A stretch of 16,384 bases of DNA from Eubacterium sp. CAG:786 (GTDB taxonomy: Bacteria; Bacillota; Clostridia; Oscillospirales; Ruminococcaceae): the NCBI GenBank assembly GCA_000432175.1, contig HF989467.1:22717-39100 (forward strand), written 5' to 3'. The notes beneath the pieces were generated by a model, which saw only the letters and a list, made by a program, of their open reading frames with translations, did not search any database and was not told the origin of the DNA. This document shows, in pieces, positions 6,878-14,577 of this stretch. The first letter of the stretch is position 1; each line of letters begins with the position of its first letter. The translations under genes were made by a program, and so were the position numbers.

Positions 6878-6906
6878 ATTATAAAACGAACTTCACAAAT
6901 TTTCAA
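6878..6906 (-). promoter_or_regulatory. Promoter of the GGDEF gene
   Basis: On the - strand TTGAAA (6906-6901), a 17-bp spacer and TATAAT (6883-6878) are present, about 50 nt before the ATG. It is divergent from the GH31 promoter; the two -35 boxes are 33 bp apart across a very AT-rich stretch with repeated TTTTCAA. Confidence 0.85.
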
Positions 6907-6939
6907 TATCAATTTTCAAAATTTTTTTCAAATACCCCC

Positions 6940-6968
6940 TTGAAATTTTGAATTAAGTATGATAAAAT
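6940..6968 (+). promoter_or_regulatory. Promoter of the GH31 gene
   Basis: TTGAAA (6940-6945), a 17-bp spacer and TAAAAT (6963-6968) are present, with TG one base upstream of the -10 (extended -10). Transcription would start near 6975, giving a leader of about 60 nt. Confidence 0.82.
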
Positions 6969-6982
6969 AAGAACATCGGGTG

Positions 6983-6996
6983 TGTAAACGATTACC
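6983..6996 (+). promoter_or_regulatory. LacI/CcpA-type operator (cre-like) at the start of the GH31 transcript
   Basis: TGTAAACGATTACC matches 13 of 14 positions of the catabolite-responsive element consensus TGWAANCGNTNWCA, with the central CG typical of LacI-family operators. It lies about 10-20 bp downstream of the predicted transcription start, a usual place for repression by roadblock. Whether CcpA or a dedicated sugar repressor binds cannot be told; no regulator gene is in the window. Confidence 0.65.
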
Positions 6997-7035
6997 CACC
7001 TATTACGGAGAAATCATTTACGGAGGATAACACCA

Positions 7036-9345
7036 ATGAAGTATGCAGACGGATTATGGCTTAACAAGCCCGGTTACGGCGTTAATTACGCAACACAGAT
7101 GTACGAGGTGACAGCAGACGAGACCTCTATCAACGTGCTTGCTACCAATCAGTGGATCGGCAACAGAGGCATGACCCTGGGAGGTCCTGTTCTGGAGATA
7201 ACATTCACTTCCACACTGGAGAACACCATCAAGGTCTCCATTGACCATTACAAGGGCAGGGTACATAAGTCCCCGGATTTCCAGCTGAACGAGGACAAGA
7301 GCTTCAAGCCCGTCATCAGGGAAACTGACAGCGCATACGAGCTTATTTCCGGCAGCACAAAGGTAGTTGTCGCAAAGGGCGGCGCATGGGACATCAAGTA
7401 CTACTACAACGACAAGCTGCTCACCAAGGAAGGCTGGCGCACCACTTCCTACATCACAGAGGACCAGTGGAAGACCAACGAGCGCATGGCAAACGACCAG
7501 ATGAAGCCGTTCTTCTCCCATGACGAAACTGCTGACGGTGCCGTAATGCGCGAGATGCTGAACATCTCCGTAGGCGAGTGCCTGTATGGCTTCGGCGAGA
7601 AGTTCTCCACATTCGTCAAGAACGGTCAGACCGTAGAGGTTTGGAACAACGACGGCGGCACAAGCTCCGAGCAGAGCTACAAGTCCATTCCGTTCTATGT
7701 GTCTTCCAGAAATTACGGCGTTTTCGTTAATCACCCCGAGAAGGTAACATTCGAGGTAGCAAGCGAGACTGTTTCCAAGGTAGCGTTCTCGGTTCAGGGC
7801 GAGCACCTTGAGTATTTCGTTATTGGCGGCGGGAAGCTGACTGACGTTGTTTCCACCTATACTACCCTGACCGGCAAGCCCGCGCTCACACCGGCTTACA
7901 CATTCGGTCTGTGGCTGACTACTTCCTTTACCACCAACTACGACGAGGCTACCGTTTCCAGCTTCATCGACGGTATGGCTGAGCGCGATATCCCGCTGGA
8001 GGTATTCCACTTCGACTGCTTCTGGATGAAGGAATTCAACTGGTGCGACCTCACATGGGACAAGAGAATGTTCCCCGACCCCAAGGCAATGCTGGACAGA
8101 CTGAAGGCAAAGGGTCTGGAGATATGCGTATGGATAAACTCCTACATCGCACAGCGTTCCTCCATGTTCGACGAGGGCGTAAAGGGCGGCTACTTCCTCA
8201 AGACTACGGACGGCAGCGTATGGCAGGGCGACATGTGGCAGCCCGGCATGGCTATCGTTGACTTCACCAACCCCGCTGCATGCGAGTGGTACAAGGGCAA
8301 GTTGCGCGCACTCTGCGAGATGGGCGTAAATGCGTTCAAGACCGACTTCGGCGAGCGTATCCCGACCAAGGACGTTGTTTACTACGACGGCAGCGACCCC
8401 TACAAGATGCACAACTACTACACTTACCTCTACAACAAGTGCGTATTCGAGGTTCTTGAGGAATTCTACGGCAAGGATAAGGCGTGCCTGTTCGCGCGTT
8501 CCGCAACTGTAGGCGGTCAGCAGTTCCCCGTACACTGGGGCGGCGACTGTTTCTCCAACTACGAGTCCATGTGGGAGACCCTCCGTGGTGGACTTTCCCT
8601 GTGCATGAGCGGTTTTGGTTACTTCAGCCATGACATCTCCGGCTTTGAGGCTCAGGGTACTCCCGACCTCTACAAGAGATGGTGCGCATTCGGTCTTATG
8701 TCCTCTCACTCCAGACTTCACGGCAACAGTTCCTACCGCGTTCCGTGGAACTTCGACGAGGAGAGCTGCGACGTGCTCCGTCACTGGACAAAGCTCAAGG
8801 GCAAGCTGATGCCTTACCTCTGGACTCAGGCTCACAAGACCCACACCACCGGCGTTCCGATGATGAGAGCAATGGTGATGGAATACGCAGACGACCCCGC
8901 TACGCTTTCCCTCGACCGTCAGTACATGCTGGGTGACAACCTGCTGGTTGCTCCGGTATTCAACGAAGAGGGCATTGCGGACTTCTACGTACCCGCAGGC
9001 AACTGGACTGATATCCAGAGCGGAAAGGTTTACGAGGGCGGCAAGTGGTATTCCACCAAGAACAACTACTTTGAGATGCCTGTGCTTGCAAAGCCCAACA
9101 GCATCGTTGCATACGGTAATTTCGAGCGCGCGTTCACCTACGCTTACGGCGACAAGGCTGATATCGTGATCTACCAGCTTGAGGACGGCAAGACCGCTGA
9201 AACCATTATCTACGACGCTGACAGCAACGTAGTCCTGACCGTAAAGGCAGTACGCAGCGGCGACACCATCAAGGTAACAGCCGAGGGCACCGCTAAGGAT
9301 TACACTGTAAGAAGCGCCGAGGGACTTAAGGTCGAAATGGCATAA
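7036..9345 (+). CDS. yicI: GH31 alpha-xylosidase, YicI type
   Basis: 769 residues, close to the 772 of E. coli YicI, with no signal peptide, so cytoplasmic. The enzyme removes alpha-linked xylose from the non-reducing end of short xylosides such as xyloglucan fragments. The nucleophile motif KTDFGERIP is present (Asp437 of this protein), and the acid/base lies in HWGGDC (Asp504). The spacing of 67 agrees with YicI (66). 'ARSATVGGQQFPVHWGG' and 'SGFGYFSHDISGFE' are also characteristic of this subgroup rather than of alpha-glucosidases. Substrate preference is inferred from family. The start has GGAGG 9 nt upstream. It is monocistronic, under an extended -10 promoter with a cre-like operator. 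Its 3' end faces the inverted-repeat element at 9354. Confidence 0.93.
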   Translation: MKYADGLWLNKPGYGVNYATQMYEVTADETSINVLATNQWIGNRGMTLGGPVLEITFTSTLENTIKVSIDHYKGRVHKSPDFQLNEDKSFKPVIRETDSAYELISGSTKVVVAKGGAWDIKYYYNDKLLTKEGWRTTSYITEDQWKTNERMANDQMKPFFSHDETADGAVMREMLNISVGECLYGFGEKFSTFVKNGQTVEVWNNDGGTSSEQSYKSIPFYVSSRNYGVFVNHPEKVTFEVASETVSKVAFSVQGEHLEYFVIGGGKLTDVVSTYTTLTGKPALTPAYTFGLWLTTSFTTNYDEATVSSFIDGMAERDIPLEVFHFDCFWMKEFNWCDLTWDKRMFPDPKAMLDRLKAKGLEICVWINSYIAQRSSMFDEGVKGGYFLKTTDGSVWQGDMWQPGMAIVDFTNPAACEWYKGKLRALCEMGVNAFKTDFGERIPTKDVVYYDGSDPYKMHNYYTYLYNKCVFEVLEEFYGKDKACLFARSATVGGQQFPVHWGGDCFSNYESMWETLRGGLSLCMSGFGYFSHDISGFEAQGTPDLYKRWCAFGLMSSHSRLHGNSSYRVPWNFDEESCDVLRHWTKLKGKLMPYLWTQAHKTHTTGVPMMRAMVMEYADDPATLSLDRQYMLGDNLLVAPVFNEEGIADFYVPAGNWTDIQSGKVYEGGKWYSTKNNYFEMPVLAKPNSIVAYGNFERAFTYAYGDKADIVIYQLEDGKTAETIIYDADSNVVLTVKAVRSGDTIKVTAEGTAKDYTVRSAEGLKVEMA

Positions 9346-9353
9346 TTACATTC

Positions 9354-9545
9354 AATTCGGAATTCGGAATTCTTAATTCGGAATTTCGGTGTCTGCTTCG
9401 CAGACGATTTTAAAGTTTTATAACAAAATACACAGGGCGAAAGTGAATTGTACTTTCGCCCTGTAGTGTTTATGTCAAAGCTATTGAAATTTAGTCCGCG
9501 GAGCGGACACATTAATTCCGAATTACGAATTAAGAATTCCGAATT
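9354..9545. mobile_element. MITE-like nested inverted-repeat element without a coding sequence
   Basis: About 192 bp. The left end is four to five 7-bp units of AATTCGG type (9354-9389). The right end (about 9514-9545) is the same kind of units in inverse order (CCGAATT, ACGAATT, AAGAATT, CCGAATT), giving an inverted repeat of about 28-32 bp. Inside each end sits a small hairpin: GTCTGC-TTC-GCAGAC (9391-9405) and GTCCGC-GGA-GCGGAC (9494-9508). The centre holds a 13-bp hairpin (9432-9464). The whole is symmetric, as in a non-autonomous element, and lies between convergent genes. No transposase and no clear target duplication are seen. The stop codon of the 56-aa gene lies in its right end. Confidence 0.6.
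9432..9464 (-). terminator. 13-bp hairpin between convergent genes, possible bidirectional terminator
   Basis: ACAGGGCGAAAGT (9432-9444) pairs perfectly with 9452-9464, with a 7-nt loop. On the - strand it is followed by GTATTTTGTT, a modest T-rich tract; on the + strand there is no T run. It could end the M16-lgt-folD operon and, less well, the GH31 transcript. Confidence 0.5.
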
Positions 9546-9714
9546 ATTTCTTCATGTACGCGAAGAGGAGCCACTGCGCGGCTGAAAGCACCGCAAGCAG
9601 AATGATTATCATTATCTGCGCGGCACCCCATTCGTTCATCAGGATTCCGATGAGGACGGTGGCTGCGGTGAGTATCACAGCATTGCGCAGGAACGGTTTT
9701 GCGTCCTTTCTCAT
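9544..9714 (-). CDS. Small two-helix membrane protein (56 aa), coupled to folD
   Basis: A 56-codon ORF whose ATG (9714) overlaps the folD stop in an ATGA, which implies translational coupling; no separate ribosome binding site is visible. The product has a basic N-terminus (MRKDAKPFLR), two hydrophobic stretches (about residues 11-26 and 32-52) with a short NEWGA turn, and a basic end (AYMKK). That is a hairpin-like inner-membrane protein. I do not recognise a family. The TAA stop (9544-9546) lies within the right terminal repeat of the inverted-repeat element, so the original C-terminus may have been longer. Codon use matches the operon. It is the last gene of the M16-M16-lgt-folD unit. Confidence 0.7.
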   Translation of the reverse strand: MRKDAKPFLRNAVILTAATVLIGILMNEWGAAQIMIIILLAVLSAAQWLLFAYMKK

Positions 9715-10553
9715 CTGGACTGTATGCGCTTAGCCATGACTGTGTTCTTCATCAGCATTGCGATAGTCATGGGACCAACGCCTCCGGGGACGGGCGTTAT
9801 ATAGGAAGCCTTTTCAGCGCACTCGTCGAATACACAGTCGCCGCAGAGCTTGCCCTCGGCGTTGCGGTTGATGCCAACGTCGATAACTACCGCGCCGGGC
9901 TTCACCATGTCGCCGGTGACGAAACCGGGTCTGCCCACCGCTGCGACGAGAATGTCGGCGCGCTGGCACACTTCCTTTAAGTTCTTCGTGCGGGAATGGC
10001 AGATGGTAACAGTGCCGTTTTCGTGGAGAAGCAGCATTGCCATGGGCTTTCCGACGATGTTGGAGCGCCCTATGACTACGCACTCCTTGCCGGAAACGTC
10101 TACCCCGGTGCTGTGGATAAGTTCCATGCAGCCGGCGGGCGTGCATGGCAGGAACGCGTAATTTCCTATCATTATTTTGCCGACATTGGAAGCGGAGAAC
10201 GCGTCAACGTCCTTGAGCGGTGAAATTCTCGCGATAACGGCTTCTTCATTGAGATGCTTCGGCAGCGGCAGCTGAACGAGAATTCCATTGACCTTTGCGT
10301 CTGCGTTCAGCGTGTCGATGAGCTCCAGCAGCTGTTCTTCGGTGGTTTCGGCAGGCAGAGCGTATTCATAGCTCTTTATGCCGCAGACTTCGCATGCCTT
10401 CTTCTTGTTGTTGACGTAAACACGGCTCGCGGGGTCGTCGCCGACGATGACTACCGCAAGTCCTACGTCAAGCCCGTCGCGCTCTATCTCTGCGCGTACT
10501 TCTTCCTTTACTCTGGCGGAAACTGCCTTTCCGTCGATTATCTGTGCTGCCAT
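9711..10553 (-). CDS. folD: Bifunctional methylenetetrahydrofolate dehydrogenase/cyclohydrolase
   Basis: FolD interconverts 5,10-methylene-, 5,10-methenyl- and 10-formyl-tetrahydrofolate in the cytoplasm, feeding purine and formyl-methionine synthesis. The product is 280 aa, a normal length. The catalytic YxxxK (Tyr46-Lys50), the substrate motif ILVQLPLP (91-98), KDVD (114-117) and the NADP-binding GRSNIVGKP (162-170) are all present, with 'PVPGGVGPMT' near the C-terminus. The ATG follows the lgt TAA without a gap, and the ribosome binding site (GAGGA) lies in the end of lgt. The 3' end overlaps the 56-aa gene by 4 nt. Confidence 0.98.
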   Translation of the reverse strand: MAAQIIDGKAVSARVKEEVRAEIERDGLDVGLAVVIVGDDPASRVYVNNKKKACEVCGIKSYEYALPAETTEEQLLELIDTLNADAKVNGILVQLPLPKHLNEEAVIARISPLKDVDAFSASNVGKIMIGNYAFLPCTPAGCMELIHSTGVDVSGKECVVIGRSNIVGKPMAMLLLHENGTVTICHSRTKNLKEVCQRADILVAAVGRPGFVTGDMVKPGAVVIDVGINRNAEGKLCGDCVFDECAEKASYITPVPGGVGPMTIAMLMKNTVMAKRIQSR

Positions 10554-11723
10554 TTATTCGTCCTCGCTTTCACTGTCTAATGTATTGGAGTCTTCGGATC
10601 TTTCCGGTTCTTCCTCTGCAGGGCTGTCGGTGGTTTCTGTGGTTTTTGCAGGCTCTTCAGGAATATCGCTGTCGGCTGGATCTTCGGCGTTCTCGTTTTC
10701 ATCTTCGCTGCCGAGAGTTACGCTGTCAGCGTCGTCGGAGAGTATCGAGGGCGCCTCGATGATTTCCTTTTTCTTGTTCTTCTGCCTGTTGGCAGCTTCA
10801 AGGTCGGCTGTCTGCTGTTCCTGCCATGCGTCGGTATTGACGTACAGCGGGATATGCTTCTTTTCGGTGAGTATCTTGAAAACGATAACGAGTGCCGTGC
10901 ACACCACGAAGCATGCCGCAGCCACCAGCTGCGAGATCTTGAACGGACCTGCCATAAGGCTGTCTGTACGCAGTCCTTCTATCCACGCTCTGCCAAGGCC
11001 GTACCATGCAAGGTACATCAGCATTATTTCGCCGTCGAAGCTGCGAAGCTTCTTTGAGTAGAAGTGCAGCCCGATAAGTCCCACCAGGCACCACACGCTC
11101 TCATACAGGAAGCAGGGGTGTACCGTGGTGCCGTAAGCCAGTCCGTCGCGCTTGCTGATAAGCGCGCTTGTCATGCCGAATATCCAGTCGGGGCTGCACT
11201 CAGCGCCGAAAGCTTCCTGGTTGATGAAGTTGCCCCATCTGCCTAAAGTCTGCCCGATGAGGAAGCCCAGCGAAGCCAGGTCTGCCATTGCCCTGAAATT
11301 CACCTTGCGTATCTTGCACGCGACAAATCCACCCAGGAAGCCGCCTATAACACCACCATAGATGGCAAGACCACCGTCGCGTATCGTTGTGAACGTCGTC
11401 ACGAAATCGTAGCTCATGCCGCTGTTTGGGTCGAGGGTCTGGAACACGCAGTAGTAAATTCTTGCGCCGAGGAAGCCGCATATCAGCGCCACGAAAACTA
11501 CATCAAACATTCTGTCCTTGCCGACGCCGAATTCCTTGGCGCGGTGATTTGCATAAAGGTAAGCGAGGACGACGCCGAGAGTTATCAGCACGCCGTACCA
11601 GTAAATTTTGATACCGAATATCTCAAAGCCCTGGGTGTAACTCAGCGTTATTCCACCGAAGAGATTCGGGAATGTCAGTTCCACCGGCTGAAAAGCGGCG
11701 TCTGAAATAAGTGAGTTCAACAT
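10554..11723 (-). CDS. lgt: Prolipoprotein diacylglyceryl transferase with an acidic C-terminal extension
   Basis: Lgt transfers diacylglycerol from phosphatidylglycerol to the lipobox Cys of prolipoproteins in the membrane. About seven helices are visible. The signature GRWGNFINQEAFG (161-173) holds Arg162 and Glu170, and 'GLGRAWIEGLRTDSL' (242-256) holds Arg245; these correspond to E. coli Arg143, Glu151 and Arg239. The enzyme core ends near residue 290. A tail of about 100 residues follows, basic around 314-319 (KNKKK) and then strongly acidic and rich in Ser, Thr and Pro (330-389), which is not usual for Lgt (about 260-290 aa). The start is ATG 11723 with GGAGGA 5 nt upstream, one nt after the M16 gene's stop. 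folD follows without a gap. Confidence 0.96.
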   Translation of the reverse strand: MLNSLISDAAFQPVELTFPNLFGGITLSYTQGFEIFGIKIYWYGVLITLGVVLAYLYANHRAKEFGVGKDRMFDVVFVALICGFLGARIYYCVFQTLDPNSGMSYDFVTTFTTIRDGGLAIYGGVIGGFLGGFVACKIRKVNFRAMADLASLGFLIGQTLGRWGNFINQEAFGAECSPDWIFGMTSALISKRDGLAYGTTVHPCFLYESVWCLVGLIGLHFYSKKLRSFDGEIMLMYLAWYGLGRAWIEGLRTDSLMAGPFKISQLVAAACFVVCTALVIVFKILTEKKHIPLYVNTDAWQEQQTADLEAANRQKNKKKEIIEAPSILSDDADSVTLGSEDENENAEDPADSDIPEEPAKTTETTDSPAEEEPERSEDSNTLDSESEDE

Positions 11724-11724
11724 A

Positions 11725-12999
11725 TTATTCCTCCGAAGGTGTGATGACGGAAAGGCAGCAGTTGCCCTCGTCAAAGTTTTCTATCCGCTGTAGCATTCCC
11801 TCATAGTCAGCGGCTGCTGCAAGTTCTGCGTAATCGAATGCAGACGTGCCGGTGAGCGCTGCGTCCGAGAGGTTCTGCGCCACGCTCTCAACGTTGTTGA
11901 AGGTGCGGATATTGTCGCCGTAAAGGTACTTCTTTGCCCGCAGGAAAGCCTCGCGCGTGGGCGGCTCCGTCTTTCTGCGGCGGTATTCTGCGCGCACCGC
12001 TTCGGCAGCCCTGTCGGGGTCGTCGCTCTCGCCGAAAATCGCGGGGACGAAGAAGCCCCTGCCCATCATGATGCTGCTTTCGAACGTTTCGTTGATAAGT
12101 CCGCTGTCGCGCATACTGCGGTAGAAATCCGTCGCAGCGCCGACCGTGGTGTCGTTCATGAGCGTCTGGTAGATGTACTCCTCGGTCATCTGCCTGCCGG
12201 AATACGCGGGCGACTTGAAGCCCAGCGCGAAGTTCGTCTTTCCGAGCGGCATTGACATCTGCACCCGGGGCGTGATAACGCGCGCAGGTTCCTCAGGCAG
12301 AATGGAAACGGTGTTCATGCTCTTTCCGGGGAGCAGGCAGCGCTCGCAGACCTCTATCGCGCTTTCCATGTCGAACCCACCCGCGATGCAAAGGTACATG
12401 TTAGACGGTTCGTAGAATGCGTCGTATACGTCATAAAGCAGCTTGTCCGTTATGAGCGCGATACTTTCCGCGCTGCCGGCGATGTCGTTGCGCACGGGGT
12501 TGTCCGCGAACATTCCGCGGTAGAGTTCCATGCAGACGCGCCACGCTGGGCTGTCGAGGTACATGGTTATCTCCTGCGTGATTATGCCGCGTTCTTTTTC
12601 GACGTTTTCGGGGGTGAAATAGGGGTGCTGCACGAAGTCGAGAAGAATTTCGAGGTTCTTTTCAAAGTTCGCGGAGCAGCTGAAATAGTAGCGCGTGCTG
12701 TCGTAGGAAGTTCCCGCGTTGCAGGAAGCGCCTGTTTCAGCGAACCGCGCGAACGCCTCCTTTTCCGGGGACTCAAATAGCTTGTGCTCCAGGTAGTGCG
12801 CCGTTCCGTCGGGAATGTGCCAGGGTTTGCCGCCGTTGACAATGGCACAGTTATCGACGGAGCCGAATTTCACGGAAAACTGCGCAGTCACGGTGGAATA
12901 CCCCTTCATCGGGTACAGCAGCACGGTGACGCCGCTGCTGTGGGTGTACCTGTAATAGCGCTCTCCAAGGCGCTCGCTGGTTATCTCTTCAAGCATCAT
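11725..12999 (-). CDS. M16 family zinc peptidase with HxxEH (YmfH-like)
   Basis: 424 residues. The inverted zinc motif HYLEH (68-72) and the distal Glu143 in 'IITQEITMYLDSP' are present, so this is the catalytic member of the pair. The N-terminal half is the metal-binding M16 domain; the C-terminal half (about 230-424) is the second M16-type domain with no metal site. It resembles B. subtilis YmfH/AlbF, which act with a partner lacking the motif. No signal peptide is seen, so it is probably cytoplasmic and cuts small peptides; the substrate is unknown. The ATG overlaps the stop of the partner gene (ATGA). A second ATG 3 nt later (12996) is at a better 7-nt distance from AGGAGG. lgt follows after 1 nt. 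Confidence 0.93.
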   Translation of the reverse strand: MMLEEITSERLGERYYRYTHSSGVTVLLYPMKGYSTVTAQFSVKFGSVDNCAIVNGGKPWHIPDGTAHYLEHKLFESPEKEAFARFAETGASCNAGTSYDSTRYYFSCSANFEKNLEILLDFVQHPYFTPENVEKERGIITQEITMYLDSPAWRVCMELYRGMFADNPVRNDIAGSAESIALITDKLLYDVYDAFYEPSNMYLCIAGGFDMESAIEVCERCLLPGKSMNTVSILPEEPARVITPRVQMSMPLGKTNFALGFKSPAYSGRQMTEEYIYQTLMNDTTVGAATDFYRSMRDSGLINETFESSIMMGRGFFVPAIFGESDDPDRAAEAVRAEYRRRKTEPPTREAFLRAKKYLYGDNIRTFNNVESVAQNLSDAALTGTSAFDYAELAAAADYEGMLQRIENFDEGNCCLSVITPSEE

Positions 13000-14258
13000 T
13001 CCACCTCCTCGGGGGACAGTGTGAACACCGTGTCGAGCGCGTATATGCGTGCGGCATTCATGACCTGCTGTGTGGTGACTTTACGCGCGCCCTTGGCAAA
13101 CTGTTCCGGCGTGAGTATCTCAGGGTCGGTTATCTGCGAGGAATACCACGCGGAAAGCGCAGACGGCGAGTCGTACACGGAACGCGCGCTCTCATAAAGC
13201 TCAAGCTTTGCGTGCTCCAGTTCTTCTTCGGTGATTCCGCGCATGCATACGTTCATGAATTCGCTCATGACTGCGTGCTCCGTCTTGGCGACATTTGCGG
13301 GGTCAACGCCGGAATAAACCGTGATGGTTTTCTTGAAGCGGTTGGAGAAGCTGCTGCAGTAATAGCACAGCGACTGCTTCTCGCGGATATTCGTGAAGAA
13401 GCGCGAGGTAGTCATTCCACCGAGTATCATCGAAAGAACTGCGCCGGCGTAACGGTCGGCCAGCTGCGGAGCCTTGAAATACATGCGCAGTATCGCCTGC
13501 TGCGTGCCGAATTTCTCGGATTTGCGGCAGATGACGGATTTAAGCGGGGTGGGGGTGGGTTCAAGCGTGCAGATGTCGCTGCGTGTGAGCGCGCCAAGAC
13601 GTTCTGCAAACACATTTTCGCTGACGGAAAAATCACTGCAGCCTGCGCAGAATATCTCAATGCGGGAATGCTCCAGCAGGTTTCTGTACGCGGCATACGC
13701 GGACTGCGGGGTTATAGCCCCTGCCTGTTCCACGGTACCGTTTACGGGGAGCCCGCAGGGTTCCCCATCGAATGCGGCTTTGGCGCCCTGCTGAGCGGCG
13801 TAGCTGCGCGGGTCGCCTTTAACGCTTTCGATGGCGTCGATGAGTTCCTGCTTCATTATCTCGACGGCTTCTTCCGGAAATGCCCCGTTTTCAGTCACCG
13901 GGTCGAGAATGCAGTCCAGCAGCAGGTTGCAGCATTCCTCTTCCAGCTTTTCGCCGTCGAGGGTGTATCGGTCGTCGATGCTGCTGATGGTGAAAGTCAT
14001 GGCGCGCCTGTCGAAGATGCAGCCGAGATTATCGGAGACAGAAGCCCCGTAAAGGTCGGAGTACTTTTCAGTCAGCCGTGTGAGATTAGGATATTTTCTG
14101 CAGCTGTCGGTGAGAATATAGGGGAGTATGGCGTAGTCGCTGCGGGCTTCTTCACCGAATTCGCCGTAGAATGTGATGGAAATGCGGTTCGTTTTAAATC
14201 TTCCGTCGGTTATCCTTGAAAAGAAAATGCCGTCGGAAAGCTGTTTTCTGTCCAGAAT
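12996..14258 (-). CDS. M16 family peptidase-like protein without HxxEH (YmfF-like), non-ATG start
   Basis: The 420-residue product is the non-catalytic partner type of M16 peptidases. The N-terminus has the family's 'LPYILTDSCRKYPNLTRLTEKYS' and 'LYGASVSDN', but no HxxEH. The later part includes 'SMILGGMTTSRFFTNIREKQSLCYY', typical of the second M16 domain. The first in-frame ATG is at 14000, inside the conserved domain, and no GTG or TTG lies between. The frame is open upstream to an AAAGGAG (14273-14267); 8 nt later comes ATT (14258), taken here as the start, with CTG next. An out-of-frame ATG touches the ribosome binding site and ends after 18 codons. It heads the operon and overlaps the catalytic M16 gene by 4 nt. 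Confidence 0.85.
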   Translation of the reverse strand: MLDRKQLSDGIFFSRITDGRFKTNRISITFYGEFGEEARSDYAILPYILTDSCRKYPNLTRLTEKYSDLYGASVSDNLGCIFDRRAMTFTISSIDDRYTLDGEKLEEECCNLLLDCILDPVTENGAFPEEAVEIMKQELIDAIESVKGDPRSYAAQQGAKAAFDGEPCGLPVNGTVEQAGAITPQSAYAAYRNLLEHSRIEIFCAGCSDFSVSENVFAERLGALTRSDICTLEPTPTPLKSVICRKSEKFGTQQAILRMYFKAPQLADRYAGAVLSMILGGMTTSRFFTNIREKQSLCYYCSSFSNRFKKTITVYSGVDPANVAKTEHAVMSEFMNVCMRGITEEELEHAKLELYESARSVYDSPSALSAWYSSQITDPEILTPEQFAKGARKVTTQQVMNAARIYALDTVFTLSPEEVE

Positions 14259-14308
14259 ATTAACATCTCCTTTGATGAGTTCATGCAGTTATCAACTGTA
14301 ACCTATAT

Positions 14309-14337
14309 AGTATAGCACAATTCCGGTCATTTTTCCA
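14309..14337 (-). promoter_or_regulatory. Probable promoter of the M16-M16-lgt-folD operon
   Basis: On the - strand TGGAAA (14337-14332), a 17-bp spacer and TATACT (14314-14309) are present, about 50 nt before the proposed start. The -35 matches the consensus in 4 of 6 positions. The rest of the gap up to the pgk promoter (14338-14464) is AT-rich, and I see no gene or clear hairpin in it. Confidence 0.6.
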
Positions 14338-14464
14338 CCCCCTTTTGCATAATTTCACCCTCTTTTCACAGGAAACATGGCATAACTGCAGGCTCTTAGC
14401 CAAAATATATAAACGTGCGGTGTATTTGCTTCTCAAATTTATCTCAAAATATCTAAAAAAACAC

Positions 14465-14493
14465 TTGCAAATTTTAAGGAAATATAGTAAAAT
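14465..14493 (+). promoter_or_regulatory. Promoter of the pgk operon
   Basis: TTGCAA (14465-14470), a 17-bp spacer and TAAAAT (14488-14493) are present. The expected leader is about 78 nt, ending in AAAGGA 10 nt before the pgk ATG. Confidence 0.78.
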
Positions 14494-14577
14494 AAAATGT
14501 GAAGGGCATGTATGGAGCAAAATCCGTGCATTGCCGGAGTATGTTCAATATTTTCATCATGAAAGGAAATAATAACA

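Noticed and set aside
7054..8844. A 596-codon open frame on the strand opposite the GH31 gene
   Set aside because: It is an antisense shadow caused by the biased codon use of the GH31 gene; the translation has no family motif, and the + strand frame carries full catalytic motifs.
14210..14266. ATG at 14266 with an 18-codon ORF as start of the first M16 gene
   Set aside because: It is in another frame, touches the ribosome binding site with no spacing and ends at a TAA; it could only work with a frameshift.
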